64,000 bases of DNA, from NCBI GenBank assembly GCA_017615125.1, contig JAGAAS010000029.1:62001-126000 (forward strand), written 5' to 3'. Every line of letters starts with the position of its first letter. The first letter of the stretch is position 1. This DNA comes from Bacteroidaceae bacterium (lineage in GTDB: Bacteria > Bacteroidota > Bacteroidia > Bacteroidales > Bacteroidaceae). Under the pieces are notes generated by a model. It did not search any database, was not told the origin of the DNA, and saw only the letters and a list, made by a program, of their open reading frames with translations. This document shows, piece after piece, positions 44,630-54,990 of the stretch. A program made the translations under genes and the position numbers.

Positions 44630-45961
44630 CTAGAGGCGGGCTCGGATAGCCTTTGACTCCTCTTCGTAGCCAGGCTTGTTGAGCAAAGCAAACATATTCT
44701 TCTTGTAGGCTTCTACGCCGGGCTGATTGAAAGGATTGACTCCCAGCACATAGCCGCTTATGCCGCAAGCCTTCTCGAAGAAGTAAAGCAACTGCCCGAT
44801 AGTCCTCTCGTCGAGGGCAGGAAGGGAGATGCGGATGTTAGGAACGCCGCCGTCGACATGCGCCAGCTGCGTGCCCAGCTCTGCCATCTTGTTGACTTCA
44901 TCCACATGCTTGCCTGCAAGGAAGTTCAGTCCGTCGAGGTTCTGCTCGTCGGAGGGAATGAGGAGATTATGTTTCGTCGTGTCGATAGAAAGAACCGTTT
45001 CGAAAATCGTTCTCTCCCCTTGCTGGATCCATTGCCCCATCGAGTGGAGGTCTGTCGAGAAGTCCACGCTGGCAGGGAAGATGCCCTTTCCGTCTTTTCC
45101 TTCGGATTCGCCGTAAAGCTGCTTCCACCATTCGCTTACGTAATGGAGCTTCGGCTGGTAATTCACCAGGATTTCTATTTTCTTCCCGGAAGCATAAATA
45201 GCGTTGCGCACAGCAGCATACTGCGCAGCAAGATTCTCCTCAAAAGATACATCTGCGGCAGTTGCCTTCTCCATCTCAACAGCTCCTTTCACAAACGCGC
45301 GGATATCGAATCCAGCTACAGCGATAGGCAACAAGCCAACGGGAGTAAGCACGCTGAAACGGCCTCCTACGTTGTCGGGAATAACAAATGTCTTGTATCC
45401 CTCCTGGTTTGCCAATGTGCGGGCAGCGCCTTTCTTGGCATCCGTTACGGCAACAATCACTTTCTTAGCCATTTCCTTGCCGCGCTGATTCTCGCATTGC
45501 TTTTTCAGCAGACGGAAGGCAAGCGCCGTTTCGGTAGTCGTTCCTGACTTGCTGATATTGATAACGCCAAAGCGCTTATCGGAAAGGAACTCCGTGAGCT
45601 CGAAAAGATAATCCTCGGAAATATTATGTCCTGCATACACAACCTTTGTCTGCTGGTTAGCGTAAGCTTGGAAGTTGCTGCTCAAGGCTTCGATAACGGC
45701 ACGAGCTCCCAGATAGCTTCCGCCAATTCCGGCAACGACAACAACGTCGCAGTTGTTCCGCAAAACAGCTGCCGTCTGCTCTATTTCTGCGAGAAACTCA
45801 TCGGTAATGCTGGAAGGAAGATGCAGCCAGCCGAGGAAATCGGCGCCTTCGCCTGTTCCGTTCTCCAGCATCTGCATAGCGTTCAACACTTGCGGCTTCA
45901 GAGCCGTAACCGCTTCTTTTTGAATGAAGGGAAGCACCTTCGTGGTATCCAATGTAATCAT
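44630..45961 (-). CDS. pgi: Glucose-6-phosphate isomerase
   Basis: The 443-residue enzyme interconverts glucose-6-phosphate and fructose-6-phosphate. Motifs include [61 protein letters not shown] and [21 protein letters not shown]. The length is that of the short form found in Bacteroidetes and Firmicutes. It lies in the order lysS-gpsA-pgi, with 28 bp to gpsA. Confidence 0.95.
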   Translation of the reverse strand: MITLDTTKVLPFIQKEAVTALKPQVLNAMQMLENGTGEGADFLGWLHLPSSITDEFLAEIEQTAAVLRNNCDVVVVAGIGGSYLGARAVIEALSSNFQAYANQQTKVVYAGHNISEDYLFELTEFLSDKRFGVINISKSGTTTETALAFRLLKKQCENQRGKEMAKKVIVAVTDAKKGAARTLANQEGYKTFVIPDNVGGRFSVLTPVGLLPIAVAGFDIRAFVKGAVEMEKATAADVSFEENLAAQYAAVRNAIYASGKKIEILVNYQPKLHYVSEWWKQLYGESEGKDGKGIFPASVDFSTDLHSMGQWIQQGERTIFETVLSIDTTKHNLLIPSDEQNLDGLNFLAGKHVDEVNKMAELGTQLAHVDGGVPNIRISLPALDERTIGQLLYFFEKACGISGYVLGVNPFNQPGVEAYKKNMFALLNKPGYEEESKAIRARL

Positions 45962-45989
45962 TGCACTATATGTTTTTGTCTTTTTCGTT

Positions 45990-46988
45990 TTAGCGCATGC
46001 TGTCCGTCAGCAACTTTATTTCGATTATCGGGGAAATATTTTCGTAAAGGATATTGTACATCGCATCAAGGATGGGCATGTTGACGTGCTGCGTCCTGTT
46101 TATCTCCTTCATGCATTTCGTGCCGTAATACCCTTCCGCTACCATTTCCATTTCCAGCTGGGCTGCCTTAACGCTGTATCCCTTGCCTATCATAGTGCCG
46201 AAAATACGATTCCGGCTGAACTGCGAATAGCCCGTTACCAGCAAGTCGCCCATATAAGCACTCTCGCTGATGTTGCGAGGACGAGGGCAGACGAAATCAA
46301 TAAAGTTGCGCATTTCCACAGCTGCGTTCGACATGAGCACAGCCTGAAAGTTGTCGCCATACTTGAGCCCGTTGCAGATGCCTGCCGCAATAGCATAGAC
46401 ATTTTTCAGTACCGAGCTGTATTCAATGCCCTCGACATCGTCGCTGGCGCAGGTATTTACATAGGAGCAGCTAAGCTTGCTGCCGAAGCGCAAGGCTTTC
46501 TCGATATCGGCACAGGCTATCGTCAGATAGGAAATGCGCTCGAGAGCGATCTCCTCTGCGTGACAAGGCCCAGCGATAACAGCGATATTCTCCTGCTGAG
46601 CATCGTATTGATGCATGAAATACTCGGAGATAAGCACGTTTTCCTCCGGCACAACGCCCTTGATAGCGCTGACAACAAACTTGTTCGTCAGCTTTCCCCT
46701 CAGCTTTGCGAGATGCATTTTAATATAAGGAGAGGGAGTAGCGAAAACGAGGATATCGGAATCCTCAACTACGGCGTTGATGTCCGAAGAGAAATTGATT
46801 CTATTGATATCGAACGACACCGACGAAAGATAGGCGGGATTGTGTCCCATCCGCTTGAAGTCGGCAATACGATCGTCGCGGCGCATATACCAGTTAATGC
46901 TGTCTTCGTTGTTCAGCACCATTTTTGCGATAGCTGTCGCCCAGCTACCTCCACCCATAACGGCTACTTTTCCTGAAGGGAATTCCAT
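45990..46988 (-). CDS. gpsA: NAD(P)-dependent glycerol-3-phosphate dehydrogenase
   Basis: The 332-residue enzyme makes sn-glycerol-3-phosphate for phospholipids. The N-terminal Rossmann motif is [37 protein letters not shown] and [33 protein letters not shown] are the standard family phrases. It starts 11 bp after the lysS stop, consistent with co-transcription. Confidence 0.94.
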   Translation of the reverse strand: MEFPSGKVAVMGGGSWATAIAKMVLNNEDSINWYMRRDDRIADFKRMGHNPAYLSSVSFDINRINFSSDINAVVEDSDILVFATPSPYIKMHLAKLRGKLTNKFVVSAIKGVVPEENVLISEYFMHQYDAQQENIAVIAGPCHAEEIALERISYLTIACADIEKALRFGSKLSCSYVNTCASDDVEGIEYSSVLKNVYAIAAGICNGLKYGDNFQAVLMSNAAVEMRNFIDFVCPRPRNISESAYMGDLLVTGYSQFSRNRIFGTMIGKGYSVKAAQLEMEMVAEGYYGTKCMKEINRTQHVNMPILDAMYNILYENISPIIEIKLLTDSMR

Positions 46989-46999
46989 AAGCTTCGCAG

Positions 47000-48793
47000 T
47001 TAGTCCGTTACGTCTTCCTTTTCAAGCGCAGCCACACATGCCGAAACCTGATCAACAGTAGGATTCTTCAGCCCCAGCTGATATTTCTTGTTTATGCCGC
47101 ACACGTCCATATGTATCTTCTGCGGATTGACTCCGCGAAGAGAGCTGACGACATTATATCCTGCCTTGTAGAACACGGGAACCCACTCTTCGGGGATGCC
47201 GATTGCCGCAAAGGCGCTGACAGGATCCTTGGGAGCCTTCCGCTCGGGTTTCATCTGCGGGAACAGAAGCACTTCCTGAATGAACGGCTTGCCCGTCATC
47301 AGCATCACAAGTCTGTCGATACCGATTCCTATGCCGCTCGTGGGGGGCATTCCGTACTGCAGGGCGCGCAGGAAGTCATGATCGATAATCATTGCCTCGT
47401 CGTCGCCCTTGTCTGCCAAACGCATCTGTTCCTTAAAGCGCTCCTCCTGGTCGATAGGATCATTGAGCTCGGAGTAAGCATTTGCAAGCTCCTTTCCGTT
47501 GACCATCAGCTCGAAACGTTCCGTCAATCCAGGTTTGCTGCGGTGCATCTTCGTCAGCGGAGACATCTCCACAGGGTAGTCGATAATAAATGTAGGCTGA
47601 ACGAAGGTTCCCTCGCAAATCTCGCCAAAGATTTCATCAATGAGCTTTCCCTTGCCCATCGTTTCGTCAACCTCGATGCCCAGCTTGGCAGCAACGGAGC
47701 GGATTTCATCCTCGCTCTTCCCGTCAAGGTCGTAGCCCGTCTTCTCCTTTATAGCCTCGAGGATGGGCAGACGGCGGAAGGGCGCCTTGAACGAGATGGT
47801 CTTCCCGTCGATTTCCGTCTCGCAAGTGCCGTTGACAGCAATGCAGACACGCTCAAGAAGCTTCTCGGTGAAGGACATCATCCAGTTGTAGTCTTTGTAT
47901 TGCACATACAGCTCCAAGCAGGTGAACTCCGGATTGTGGTTCTTGTCCATTCCCTCGTTTCGGAAGTTCTTGCCTATCTCATACACGCCCTCGAAGCCGC
48001 CCACGATAAGCCTCTTCAGGTAGAGCTCGGTAGCGATGCGCATATACATATCCTGGTTGAGGGCGTTGAAGTGCGTGGTGAAGGGACGCGCGCTTGCTCC
48101 TCCGGGGATGCTTTGGAGCGTGGGCGTCTCCACTTCGGTGTAGCCAGCCTCGTCAAGGACGGTGCGGATGGTGCGAAGGACGGTAGCGCGCTTGAGGAAT
48201 GTATCCTTCACGCCGTCGTTCACCACTAGGTCCACGTACCTCTGACGATAGCGGAGCTCAGGATCCTCAAACTTGTCGTAAGCGACTCCGTCCTTGTACT
48301 TTACGATGGGCAACGGACGGAGGCTCTTGCTGAGGAACGTGAGCTTCTGGGCATGCACGCTGATTTCTCCCGTCTGCGTGCGGAAGACGAATCCTTCCAC
48401 GCCCACGAAGTCGCCGATGTCCATCAGGCGCTTGAAGACGACGTTATACATATCCTTGTTCTCGTCGGGGCAGATATCGTCGCGCGTGACATAGACTTGG
48501 ATGCGCCCTTTCGAATCCTGCAGTTCCATAAAAGAAGCCTTTCCCATCACGCGGCGCGACATCATCCTGCCGGCAATGCTGACGTAGCGACGATCCTTCT
48601 CCATAAGCTCGGCACGCTCGTCGTCGGTGGCGTCTTCAGGGATTACGGGATCGACGAAACTCTCGCGAATCTCCGTTGAAAAAGCATTCGTCACATATTC
48701 TGCAGCGGGATAAGGGTTGATTCCCATACGGCGAAGCTCTTCCAAGCTGGTGCGGCGCCCTATCTCCTGCTCGCTAAGTTCCAATATATTCAT
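47000..48793 (-). CDS. lysS: Lysyl-tRNA synthetase, class II
   Basis: The 597-residue class II synthetase has an OB-fold anticodon-binding domain ([32 protein letters not shown]), motif 2 ([30 protein letters not shown]) and motif 3 ([15 protein letters not shown]). About 90 residues at the C-terminus ([63 protein letters not shown]...) form the extra tail domain found in Bacteroidetes LysRS. Array E lies upstream on the same strand. Confidence 0.95.
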   Translation of the reverse strand: MNILELSEQEIGRRTSLEELRRMGINPYPAAEYVTNAFSTEIRESFVDPVIPEDATDDERAELMEKDRRYVSIAGRMMSRRVMGKASFMELQDSKGRIQVYVTRDDICPDENKDMYNVVFKRLMDIGDFVGVEGFVFRTQTGEISVHAQKLTFLSKSLRPLPIVKYKDGVAYDKFEDPELRYRQRYVDLVVNDGVKDTFLKRATVLRTIRTVLDEAGYTEVETPTLQSIPGGASARPFTTHFNALNQDMYMRIATELYLKRLIVGGFEGVYEIGKNFRNEGMDKNHNPEFTCLELYVQYKDYNWMMSFTEKLLERVCIAVNGTCETEIDGKTISFKAPFRRLPILEAIKEKTGYDLDGKSEDEIRSVAAKLGIEVDETMGKGKLIDEIFGEICEGTFVQPTFIIDYPVEMSPLTKMHRSKPGLTERFELMVNGKELANAYSELNDPIDQEERFKEQMRLADKGDDEAMIIDHDFLRALQYGMPPTSGIGIGIDRLVMLMTGKPFIQEVLLFPQMKPERKAPKDPVSAFAAIGIPEEWVPVFYKAGYNVVSSLRGVNPQKIHMDVCGINKKYQLGLKNPTVDQVSACVAALEKEDVTD

Positions 48794-48830
48794 AGTTCAA
48801 ATGGTTTTTGTCTTTATTCAGCGTTCTCTT

Positions 48831-48935
48831 TCAAGAACGGTTTTTTCTTTGTCCAAAAAAAATTATTCCTTCTCCAAAAAAATTTTTTCTTTCTACATCT
48901 CGCGAGATTCTTTCTTCATACGGCGAGATTCCTTC
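48831..48935 (-). repeat. 21-bp modular array E
   Basis: Five units of exactly 21 bases, read on the minus strand, have plus-strand starts 48831, 48852, 48873, 48894 and 48915. The order of modules (shared 21-mer, then TCTCGCGAGATGTA core, then AAAAAATTTTT core, then TAATTTTTTTT core) is the same as in array A. It lies 38 bp upstream of lysS, in the space divergent to the GH3 gene. Confidence 0.92.
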
Positions 48936-49053
48936 TCGAAAAAAAACGGGGCTCTGACCCGCTTCTCCTCGTAATTGGGCACAAAATTACTATATTAAAT
49001 AGGAAAAGGCAAATTTTTAAGGAAAATAGACATAAAAACCAAGAACTTTATGT

Positions 49054-49061
49054 TATTTTTG
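49054..49061 (+). promoter_or_regulatory. -7 box of the GH3 gene
   Basis: TATTTTTG followed by C matches TAnnTTTG, 48 bases upstream of the start codon. Confidence 0.6.
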
Positions 49062-49109
49062 CCTCCTGAAAAGAGGTAACGAATCATCATAACCATAAAA
49101 ACAAAACCA

Positions 49110-51452
49110 ATGAAAAAGTACTCTATCCTTTGCGCTCTGTTTGCCTTGATGGCAACCGTCTTGAGCTGCACACCACAACCGAAGTCCGTCGAGCCAGCCA
49201 TCCCGGCAGACCCCTCTATTGAGAAGCAAATCCAGGAAATCCTGAGCCGGCTCACCCTTGAGGAGAAGGTGGGCCAGATGTGCCAGCTGACAATCGGCAC
49301 CCTCGACAACTATGCGTCGCCCACCGAGTTCGGTCTCGACGAACGCAAGCTCAACCTGCTTATCGACTCCTTCAAAATCGGCTCGTTCCTCAACACTCCG
49401 CGCGACGTGGGGCAGACGGTCGACGTTTGGCAGAAGACTATCCGCACCATCCAAGACAAGTCCATCGCCTCGCTGGGCATTCCTACCATCTACGGCGTTG
49501 ACCAGATTCACGGAGGAACCTACACGCTGGGAGCCACGCTCTTCCCGCAGGGCATCAACATGGGTGCATCTTTCAACCCAGCACTTGTGAAGGAGAGCAG
49601 CGAGATTTCAGCCTACGAGACGCGCGCAGCATCCATTCCTTGGACCTTTGCCCCCGTGCTCGACCTCGGGCGCGACGCTCGTTGGTCACGCCAATGGGAA
49701 AACTACGGCGAAGACCCCCTTGTCAATGCCGTTATGGGAATTGCCGCTGTGGAGGGATTCCAAGGAACAAATCCCAATCTCCTCGATCAGCAACACGTGG
49801 CTTCCTGCCTGAAACACTATCTGGGCTATGGAGTTCCCACTTCGGGAAAGGACCGTACTCCTTCCCGCATCCCCGACAGCGAGATGCGCGACAAGTACTT
49901 TGCACCTTATCTGGCTACCGCGCGTGCTGGAGCTCTCTCCGTGATGGTTAATAGCGGCAACAACAACGGAGTTCCCTTCCATGCCAGCCACAAATACCTG
50001 ACGGAGTGGCTGAAAGAAGGGCTTAACTGGGACGGACTCATCGTTACCGACTGGGCCGACATCAACAATCTTTACACGCGTGACCATATTGCCAAAGATA
50101 AAAAGGAAGCTATTAAAATGGCTATCAACGCGGGTATTGACATGAGTATGGATCCTTATGATCCCAGTTTCTGTCCCCTTCTGATTGAGCTTGTGAAGGA
50201 GGGAGAAGTGCCCATGAGCCGTATCGACGACGCCGTGAGCCGTGTTCTTCGCCTGAAGTTCCGACTCGACTTGTTCAATCATCCTTATACCGACGCTAAG
50301 GACTATCCAAAGTACGGTTGTGAGGAATTTGCGGCAAAGGCACTTGCTGCTGCTGAAGAGGCTGAGGTTCTTCTGAAGAACGAGAACAACGTCCTGCCCA
50401 TCGCCAAAGGAAAACGCATCCTTGTCTGCGGACCTAACGCCAACACCATCAGAGGATTGAACGGCGGATGGAGCTATACGTGGCAGGGACGTCGGGCAGA
50501 CGAGCTGGGAGAGCAGTACAACACCATTCTTGAGGCTATGCAGAACGAGTTCGGTGAGAAATACGTCACTTATGCCGAAGGAGTCCGTTACGACGAGGAG
50601 AAATGGGAAGAGGATTATACCGATGCTTCCATGCAAGCCAAAGCCCTCGCTGCGGCACGCAGGGCAGACGTCGTCGTTGTTTGCGTGGGCGAGAATTCCT
50701 ATTGCGAAACGCCCGGCAACCTCAACGAGCTCGCCCTTTCGCCCAATCAGCAGGAACTTGTCAAGACTCTTGTCCAAGCCAAGAAACCTATCGTCCTCGT
50801 TCTCAACGAAGGACGTCCGCGTATCATCCGCGAAATAGAGCCGCTGTGTGCTGCTGTCGTCGATATCATGCTTCCAGGCAACTACGGAGGCGATGCTCTT
50901 GCCCATTTGCTTTCGGGAGAAGTGAACTTCAGCGCCAAACTACCCATGAGCTATCCTCGCCACGAGCAATCGCTTACCACATACGACTTCAAGCCTTGTG
51001 AGCAGACAGATGTTATGGAGGGAGCATACAACTACGATGCTGTTGTGAGCCAGCAGTGGGCTTTCGGCTATGGTATCAGCTATACAACGTATGCTTACGC
51101 CAATCTTACCATCGACAAGCCCGAATTCTCCAGCTCGGATAAGCTGACCATCTCTGTTGATGTTACCAACACAGGAGAAGTTGCAGGCGCCGAGCCGGTA
51201 TTGCTCTTCGCATCGGATCTGGTTGCTTCCTGCACTCCCGACAATCGACGCTTGCGTGCCTTCTCGAAAGTACACCTTGAGCCGGGAGAGACAAAGACTG
51301 TCTCGTTTGTGTTGCCTGCTTCCAGCCTTGCCTTTACCGATGAGAACGGAAAGTGGATTATCGAAGAGGGAGACTTCCGCATCCAGGCAGGAGATCAAGT
51401 CAAGACGATCCATTGCAACGACACTTATCGCTGGGAAGGACAGAACATCTGA
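49110..51452 (+). CDS. Glycoside hydrolase family 3 beta-glucosidase-like lipoprotein
   Basis: The 780-residue protein has lipobox LMATVLSC, so it should be anchored in the envelope. The GH3 N-terminal barrel ([45 protein letters not shown]) carries the nucleophile Asp314 in LIVTDWADI. The GH3 C-terminal domain follows ([63 protein letters not shown]). A fibronectin III-like domain closes the protein ([27 protein letters not shown]). Likely substrates are beta-glucosides or xylosides. Confidence 0.93.
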   Translation: MKKYSILCALFALMATVLSCTPQPKSVEPAIPADPSIEKQIQEILSRLTLEEKVGQMCQLTIGTLDNYASPTEFGLDERKLNLLIDSFKIGSFLNTPRDVGQTVDVWQKTIRTIQDKSIASLGIPTIYGVDQIHGGTYTLGATLFPQGINMGASFNPALVKESSEISAYETRAASIPWTFAPVLDLGRDARWSRQWENYGEDPLVNAVMGIAAVEGFQGTNPNLLDQQHVASCLKHYLGYGVPTSGKDRTPSRIPDSEMRDKYFAPYLATARAGALSVMVNSGNNNGVPFHASHKYLTEWLKEGLNWDGLIVTDWADINNLYTRDHIAKDKKEAIKMAINAGIDMSMDPYDPSFCPLLIELVKEGEVPMSRIDDAVSRVLRLKFRLDLFNHPYTDAKDYPKYGCEEFAAKALAAAEEAEVLLKNENNVLPIAKGKRILVCGPNANTIRGLNGGWSYTWQGRRADELGEQYNTILEAMQNEFGEKYVTYAEGVRYDEEKWEEDYTDASMQAKALAAARRADVVVVCVGENSYCETPGNLNELALSPNQQELVKTLVQAKKPIVLVLNEGRPRIIREIEPLCAAVVDIMLPGNYGGDALAHLLSGEVNFSAKLPMSYPRHEQSLTTYDFKPCEQTDVMEGAYNYDAVVSQQWAFGYGISYTTYAYANLTIDKPEFSSSDKLTISVDVTNTGEVAGAEPVLLFASDLVASCTPDNRRLRAFSKVHLEPGETKTVSFVLPASSLAFTDENGKWIIEEGDFRIQAGDQVKTIHCNDTYRWEGQNI

Positions 51453-51473
51453 CATCCTTTCCCTTCATAAAAT

Positions 51474-51513
51474 ACGAAGCCTCCCTGCCGATGCAGGGAG
51501 GCTTCGTGCTTTT
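51474..51513 (+). terminator. Terminator between the GH3 and acyl-CoA synthetase genes
   Basis: ACGAAGCCTCCCTGC pairs with GCAGGGAGGCTTCGT over a four-base loop, then GCTTTT follows. The opposite strand has ATTTTAT after the stem, so it may serve both convergent genes. Confidence 0.85.
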
Positions 51514-51523
51514 ACTATGCTTT

Positions 51524-53185
51524 TTACTTATACATGAATCGTTTGATGGACATCTTGGGAGTCTTCTCGAAAGGCTCTTTTACGAGTTCCACCTCCTTGA
51601 TTCGGCTGTAGGCGGGAAGGCGTCGGTTGGCTCCCTCGGTGATTTTCTTGGGAAGCTCAGCTACAGCCTCTTCGGTAAGTCCGTCTTTCTTAATGGCGTC
51701 AGCATTCAGGTAGACAAGAGCAACGAGACGTGTGTTTCTGTCGACAACAACTGACTCCTGCACGTAGCTTTGGTTGTTTACCACAGCCTCCAGTTCCTCG
51801 GGATAGATGTTTTGTCCGTTGGCAGAGAGGATCATGTTCTTGCTACGTCCACGAATAAAGATGTTGCCGTGCTTGTCGATGACGCCCAAGTCACCTGTGT
51901 GGAGATACCCGTCTTCTGTATAGAGGTGCGAGGTGGCTTCCTCGTTCTTGTAGTAGCCTTTGCAGATGTTGGCGCCGCGAGCCAGGAGCTCTCCTGCCAC
52001 ATGCTCGGGATCCTTCGAGTCTACTCTGACGTCGGCACAGTCTACAGCCCTTCCGCAGGAACCTTGAGCATAGTACCAAGGATCTTCGTAGGCAATCAGC
52101 GGGGCTGCTTCCGTCATACCGTAGCCCACGCAATAGGGCAGCTTGATGCGACGGAACCATCTCTCCACTTCCGGGTTCAGCGCTGCGCCGCCCATAATGA
52201 AATAGCGTACCTTCCCTCCGAAAGCCGTCATCAGCTTTTCGCGAATCTTCTTAAAGATAACGCTGTTGATGCCGGGAATAGCCGTCAGTACCTTCATGAC
52301 AGGCTTCGAGAGCACGGGCTTGAGGGACGAAGCGTAAATCTTTTCCATTACCAAAGGAACGGTAATGACAGCGTAGGGGCGCACGTCCTGCATAGCCTTG
52401 AGCAGCAGCGACGGAGCCGGGCTCTTGCCCAAGTAGACAACGGGGCATCCTCCCGTGAGAGGATAGATAAACTCGAACGCCATTCCGTAGATATGCGCCA
52501 TCGGGAGCATAGAAACGATCTTGTCGCCTTCGCGGATGGGCAGACGGCGCAAAGCGAATTCGATGGAGGCATTAATGTTGCCGTATGTAAGCATCACGCC
52601 CTTGGGCGCGCTGGTAGTTCCCGACGTATAGTTAATAATGGAAAGGTCATCCTGATTATCCACAGGGAAGTTGACGTCTTCTTTTCCGTAGCCATTCGGA
52701 TACTTGGCCTTCAGGGCATCGTAACGTCCCTCGTAGGCTGCCTTCACTTTCTCGTCGGCACCGTAGAGGAGGCTGAAGTCGTCGGTACTGATAACAGCCT
52801 TCAGCAAAGGCATCTTCTCGATATCCAGCTGCTTCCAAATCTCAGCATTCGTGAAGAGCACAACTGAGTCCGAATGGTGCGTGAGTGTATTGATGTTCTC
52901 CGGCAGGAAGTCTGCAAGGATGGGCACGATGACGCGCTCTGTCGTGCAAACCGAAAGGAACGACACAGCCCAGCGTGCGGTATTGCGGGCACAAATGGCT
53001 ATATGCTTGCCTTTCTCCAGTCCCTCGACAGCATCGAAGAACTCCTTCATGGCTGCTATCTCGGTAGCGAGCTCTCCGTACGAGAAAGTCTTGCTTCTGT
53101 AGTCACACACTGCATCTTGTCCCCAGCGTTTGCGGATGGTATCCTGCAAAACGGAAAAATAATGGTAATTTTTGTCGTAAGCCAT
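51524..53185 (-). CDS. AMP-dependent long-chain acyl-CoA synthetase-like protein
   Basis: The ATG at 53185 gives 553 residues. The AMP-binding motif is INYTSGTTSAPKGVMLTYGN. GYGMTEAAPLIAYED, DGYLHTGDLGVIDKHGNIFIRGRSKNMILSANGQNIYPEELE are the A5-A8 motifs of acyl-CoA synthetases. It probably activates long-chain fatty acids with ATP and CoA. The gene is divergent from the LytTR regulator gene and shares its upstream region. Confidence 0.88.
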   Translation of the reverse strand: MAYDKNYHYFSVLQDTIRKRWGQDAVCDYRSKTFSYGELATEIAAMKEFFDAVEGLEKGKHIAICARNTARWAVSFLSVCTTERVIVPILADFLPENINTLTHHSDSVVLFTNAEIWKQLDIEKMPLLKAVISTDDFSLLYGADEKVKAAYEGRYDALKAKYPNGYGKEDVNFPVDNQDDLSIINYTSGTTSAPKGVMLTYGNINASIEFALRRLPIREGDKIVSMLPMAHIYGMAFEFIYPLTGGCPVVYLGKSPAPSLLLKAMQDVRPYAVITVPLVMEKIYASSLKPVLSKPVMKVLTAIPGINSVIFKKIREKLMTAFGGKVRYFIMGGAALNPEVERWFRRIKLPYCVGYGMTEAAPLIAYEDPWYYAQGSCGRAVDCADVRVDSKDPEHVAGELLARGANICKGYYKNEEATSHLYTEDGYLHTGDLGVIDKHGNIFIRGRSKNMILSANGQNIYPEELEAVVNNQSYVQESVVVDRNTRLVALVYLNADAIKKDGLTEEAVAELPKKITEGANRRLPAYSRIKEVELVKEPFEKTPKMSIKRFMYK

Positions 53186-53233
53186 ATTGTTAAGAATAAG
53201 AATTTCCGAAAAGGGGTCTCTGGTTTTCGGGCG

Positions 53234-53241
53234 CAAAATTA
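53234..53241 (-). promoter_or_regulatory. -7 box of the acyl-CoA synthetase gene
   Basis: The minus strand reads TAATTTTG followed by C, matching TAnnTTTG, 48 bases upstream of the ATG at 53185. Confidence 0.55.
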
Positions 53242-53277
53242 TATATATAAAGGAACAAATCGCCCATTTCATCGCGT

Positions 53278-53332
53278 TTTGTGGCGGAACAACCGTCTTT
53301 TTGTGGCGAAATAGTGAGAATTTGTGGTGAAA
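53278..53332 (+). promoter_or_regulatory. Three direct repeats, probable LytTR operator
   Basis: TTTGTGGCGGAA at 53278, TTTGTGGCGAAA at 53300 and TTTGTGGTGAAA at 53321 are spaced by 22 and 21 bp. LytTR proteins usually bind direct repeats about two helical turns apart. The repeats lie between the two divergent -7 boxes at 53234 and 53349. Confidence 0.6.
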
Positions 53333-53348
53333 TGACGAATTTTTGTAT

Positions 53349-53356
53349 TATCTTTG
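53349..53356 (+). promoter_or_regulatory. -7 box of the LytTR regulator gene
   Basis: TATCTTTG followed by C lies 27 bases upstream of the ATG at 53383. Confidence 0.65.
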
Positions 53357-53382
53357 CCAAAACGTTCGTTCAAGAGTCTCAC

Positions 53383-54219
53383 ATGGAAATGCCCAAACAT
53401 TTCTTCAAGAAACGGTACCTGATACAGTCGGTTCTGTTCATCGTGCTGTTTTCTATTATCTACATGACCGTCTATCAGCCTTTCTCGAAGACGGCCTGGT
53501 TTGGGCTTCATCCTACCCGCACGTTCCTGGTGACTTTGCTCTTCTACGCTATCGCGATAGGGACGCTCATCCTCAGCAAGCTCATCATGTATCATTGGCA
53601 GAAACGTCACTCGTTTACCGTACAGGCAGCCCTCCTTTGGCTGGCAGCCGAGTTTGTGCTCATCGCCCTTGAATATATTGCGCTGACGGATATCTTCAAC
53701 ATGCGTCAGCAGACAATTTCGCCTCAGCTCATTCTGAACACATCGCTAAGCGTAACGCTTATCCTCGCTATACCTTATATAATAATGGTGCTGTGGGCAG
53801 ACAATCGCGAGAAAAGCGAGGAGCTGGAAGCTATGTACCTGAGCCGCAACGTCAAGAACGACAAAGTGAACTCGCTCGTTTATCTTTGCGACTACAACGA
53901 CTCGCTCAAGCTCTCCATCGATGAGAAAGACATCCTTTTCGTTGAGTCTCAGGACAATTACGTCCAGGTTCACTACCTGCTCGACGGAGCCCATCATCAT
54001 TATCTCCTTCGGTGCCGCACCTACGAGGTTGAGCGCCAGCTTGCCGGAACTTCCCTCGTGCGCTGTCATCGCTCATACCTTGTTAATGTTAATCACATCC
54101 ATCAGTTTACCCAAGAGCACGGAAAAACTTACGTCATCGTAAAGGTGCACGACAACATTTTCCGCATTCCTGTTTCCAAAACCTACTATAAAAGCCTCAC
54201 AAGTCAAATGACGAAATAG
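53383..54219 (+). CDS. Membrane-bound LytTR-family transcription regulator
   Basis: The ATG at 53383 (downstream of the -7 box) gives 278 residues. Four hydrophobic helices occupy residues about 10-150 (YLIQSVLFIVLFSIIYMTVY, FLVTLLFYAIAIGTLILSKLI, ALLWLAAEFVLIALEYIAL, SLSVTLILAIPYIIMVLWA). The C-terminal LytTR domain follows from about residue 175 (KLSIDEKDILFVESQDNYVQVHYLLDG...LLRCRTYEVERQLAGTSLVRCHRSYLVNVNHI). There is no receiver or kinase domain, so it resembles one-component membrane LytTR regulators. Direct repeats in its promoter suggest autoregulation. The next gene starts 25 bp later. Confidence 0.87.
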   Translation: MEMPKHFFKKRYLIQSVLFIVLFSIIYMTVYQPFSKTAWFGLHPTRTFLVTLLFYAIAIGTLILSKLIMYHWQKRHSFTVQAALLWLAAEFVLIALEYIALTDIFNMRQQTISPQLILNTSLSVTLILAIPYIIMVLWADNREKSEELEAMYLSRNVKNDKVNSLVYLCDYNDSLKLSIDEKDILFVESQDNYVQVHYLLDGAHHHYLLRCRTYEVERQLAGTSLVRCHRSYLVNVNHIHQFTQEHGKTYVIVKVHDNIFRIPVSKTYYKSLTSQMTK

Positions 54220-54244
54220 GCAAAAGGCAAGAAGGACATCTTTT

Positions 54245-54721
54245 ATGGACGAAATCATTATCAATCATTCTCTCGGGTGGAAAATCTTCACTCTCGTCGT
54301 ATTTGCTGTTTTTATCGGTATTGCTGTTTATTTACTTCAAACAGAAGAAGACAGCAATAGCCCTATGCTCTATTTTGGAATTATCCTTTTTGGGCTCATG
54401 GGGCTTTACCTTTTGTATCAGCTTTATAGAGAAAGAGTTGAGAACAAGCCCTATCTGATTATCTCGGAGAAAAGCATCATCGTCGACAAAATATTTAAAA
54501 GGAAAGAAGTCTTTTTCTCGGATGTGGAATACTTCTCACCCGAAATATATCCAACTCTCAAAATACTCATACATTATAAAGACGAAAAAGCCCTTCGAAG
54601 AAAGACCTATCCCGAAAAACCTTTGCAGGAGATATCTACTTCCGATTTAGCCATAAAACCAGCAACCCTTAGCAACTTGCTCAACGAAAGAGTGGGGCGA
54701 CTGCAAACCCAAAACGGCTGA
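54245..54721 (+). CDS. Two-helix membrane protein with PH-like domain (STM3941-like)
   Basis: The 158-residue protein has two membrane helices (IFTLVVFAVFIGIAVYLL, LYFGIILFGLMGLYLLYQLY), then a beta-rich part (ENKPYLIISEKSIIVDKIFKRKEVFFSDVEYFSPEIYPTLKILIHY) and a helix near EISTSDLAIKPATLSNLLNERVG. This pattern recalls the STM3941 family, which I name only tentatively. The gene is clearly more AT-rich than its neighbours, suggesting a different history. It follows the LytTR regulator gene closely and may be co-expressed. Confidence 0.65.
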   Translation: MDEIIINHSLGWKIFTLVVFAVFIGIAVYLLQTEEDSNSPMLYFGIILFGLMGLYLLYQLYRERVENKPYLIISEKSIIVDKIFKRKEVFFSDVEYFSPEIYPTLKILIHYKDEKALRRKTYPEKPLQEISTSDLAIKPATLSNLLNERVGRLQTQNG

Positions 54722-54792
54722 CAACAATCTCTCCGAGGATATTACCCCGCAAATCATCTTGAAGAAAACAATTTGCAGAAAAAATTCGCCTT

Positions 54793-54826
54793 TTTGTTGC
54801 AGATTCGTTTTTTATCACTACATTTG
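54793..54826 (+). promoter_or_regulatory. Promoter of the aromatic amino-acid operon
   Basis: TTTG at 54793-54796 and TACATTTG at 54819-54826 are spaced by 22 bp and precede the leader peptide by 30 bases. Confidence 0.65.
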
Positions 54827-54856
54827 CAGCGAATTTGTAAACAGAAAGCAAGAAGC

Positions 54857-54919
54857 ATGAGATTTTCGTTTGCATATTACGGCTATTACTTCTATTTTAC
54901 CTGCCGCCAGACCGGGTAA
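54857..54919 (+). CDS. Phe/Tyr-rich leader peptide of the aro operon attenuator
   Basis: ATG at 54857 to TAA at 54917 encodes MRFSFAYYGYYFYFTCRQTG, with four Phe and five Tyr in the first 14 residues. Such a peptide acts as a sensor: ribosome stalling at Phe or Tyr codons when charged tRNA is short alters RNA folding. Segment 54877-54883 (TTACGGC, inside the Tyr codons) can pair with GCCGTA at 54926-54931. GACCGGG at 54910-54916, at the end of the peptide gene, can pair with CCCGGTC at 54957-54963 (antiterminator). This matches the design of pheA-type leaders. Confidence 0.85.
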   Translation: MRFSFAYYGYYFYFTCRQTG

Positions 54920-54955
54920 ACAATTGCCGTATAATCAAACTCCATACGATACATT

Positions 54956-54982
54956 GCCCGGTCGAAAGACGCGGGCTTTTTT
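54956..54982 (+). terminator. Attenuator terminator of the aro operon
   Basis: GCCCGGTC and GAC-G-CGGGC form a stem with a GAAA tetraloop and one bulged G, followed by six T. Its left arm is shared with the antiterminator (54957-54963), so the two folds exclude each other. Confidence 0.85.
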
Positions 54983-54990
54983 GTTGAAAC

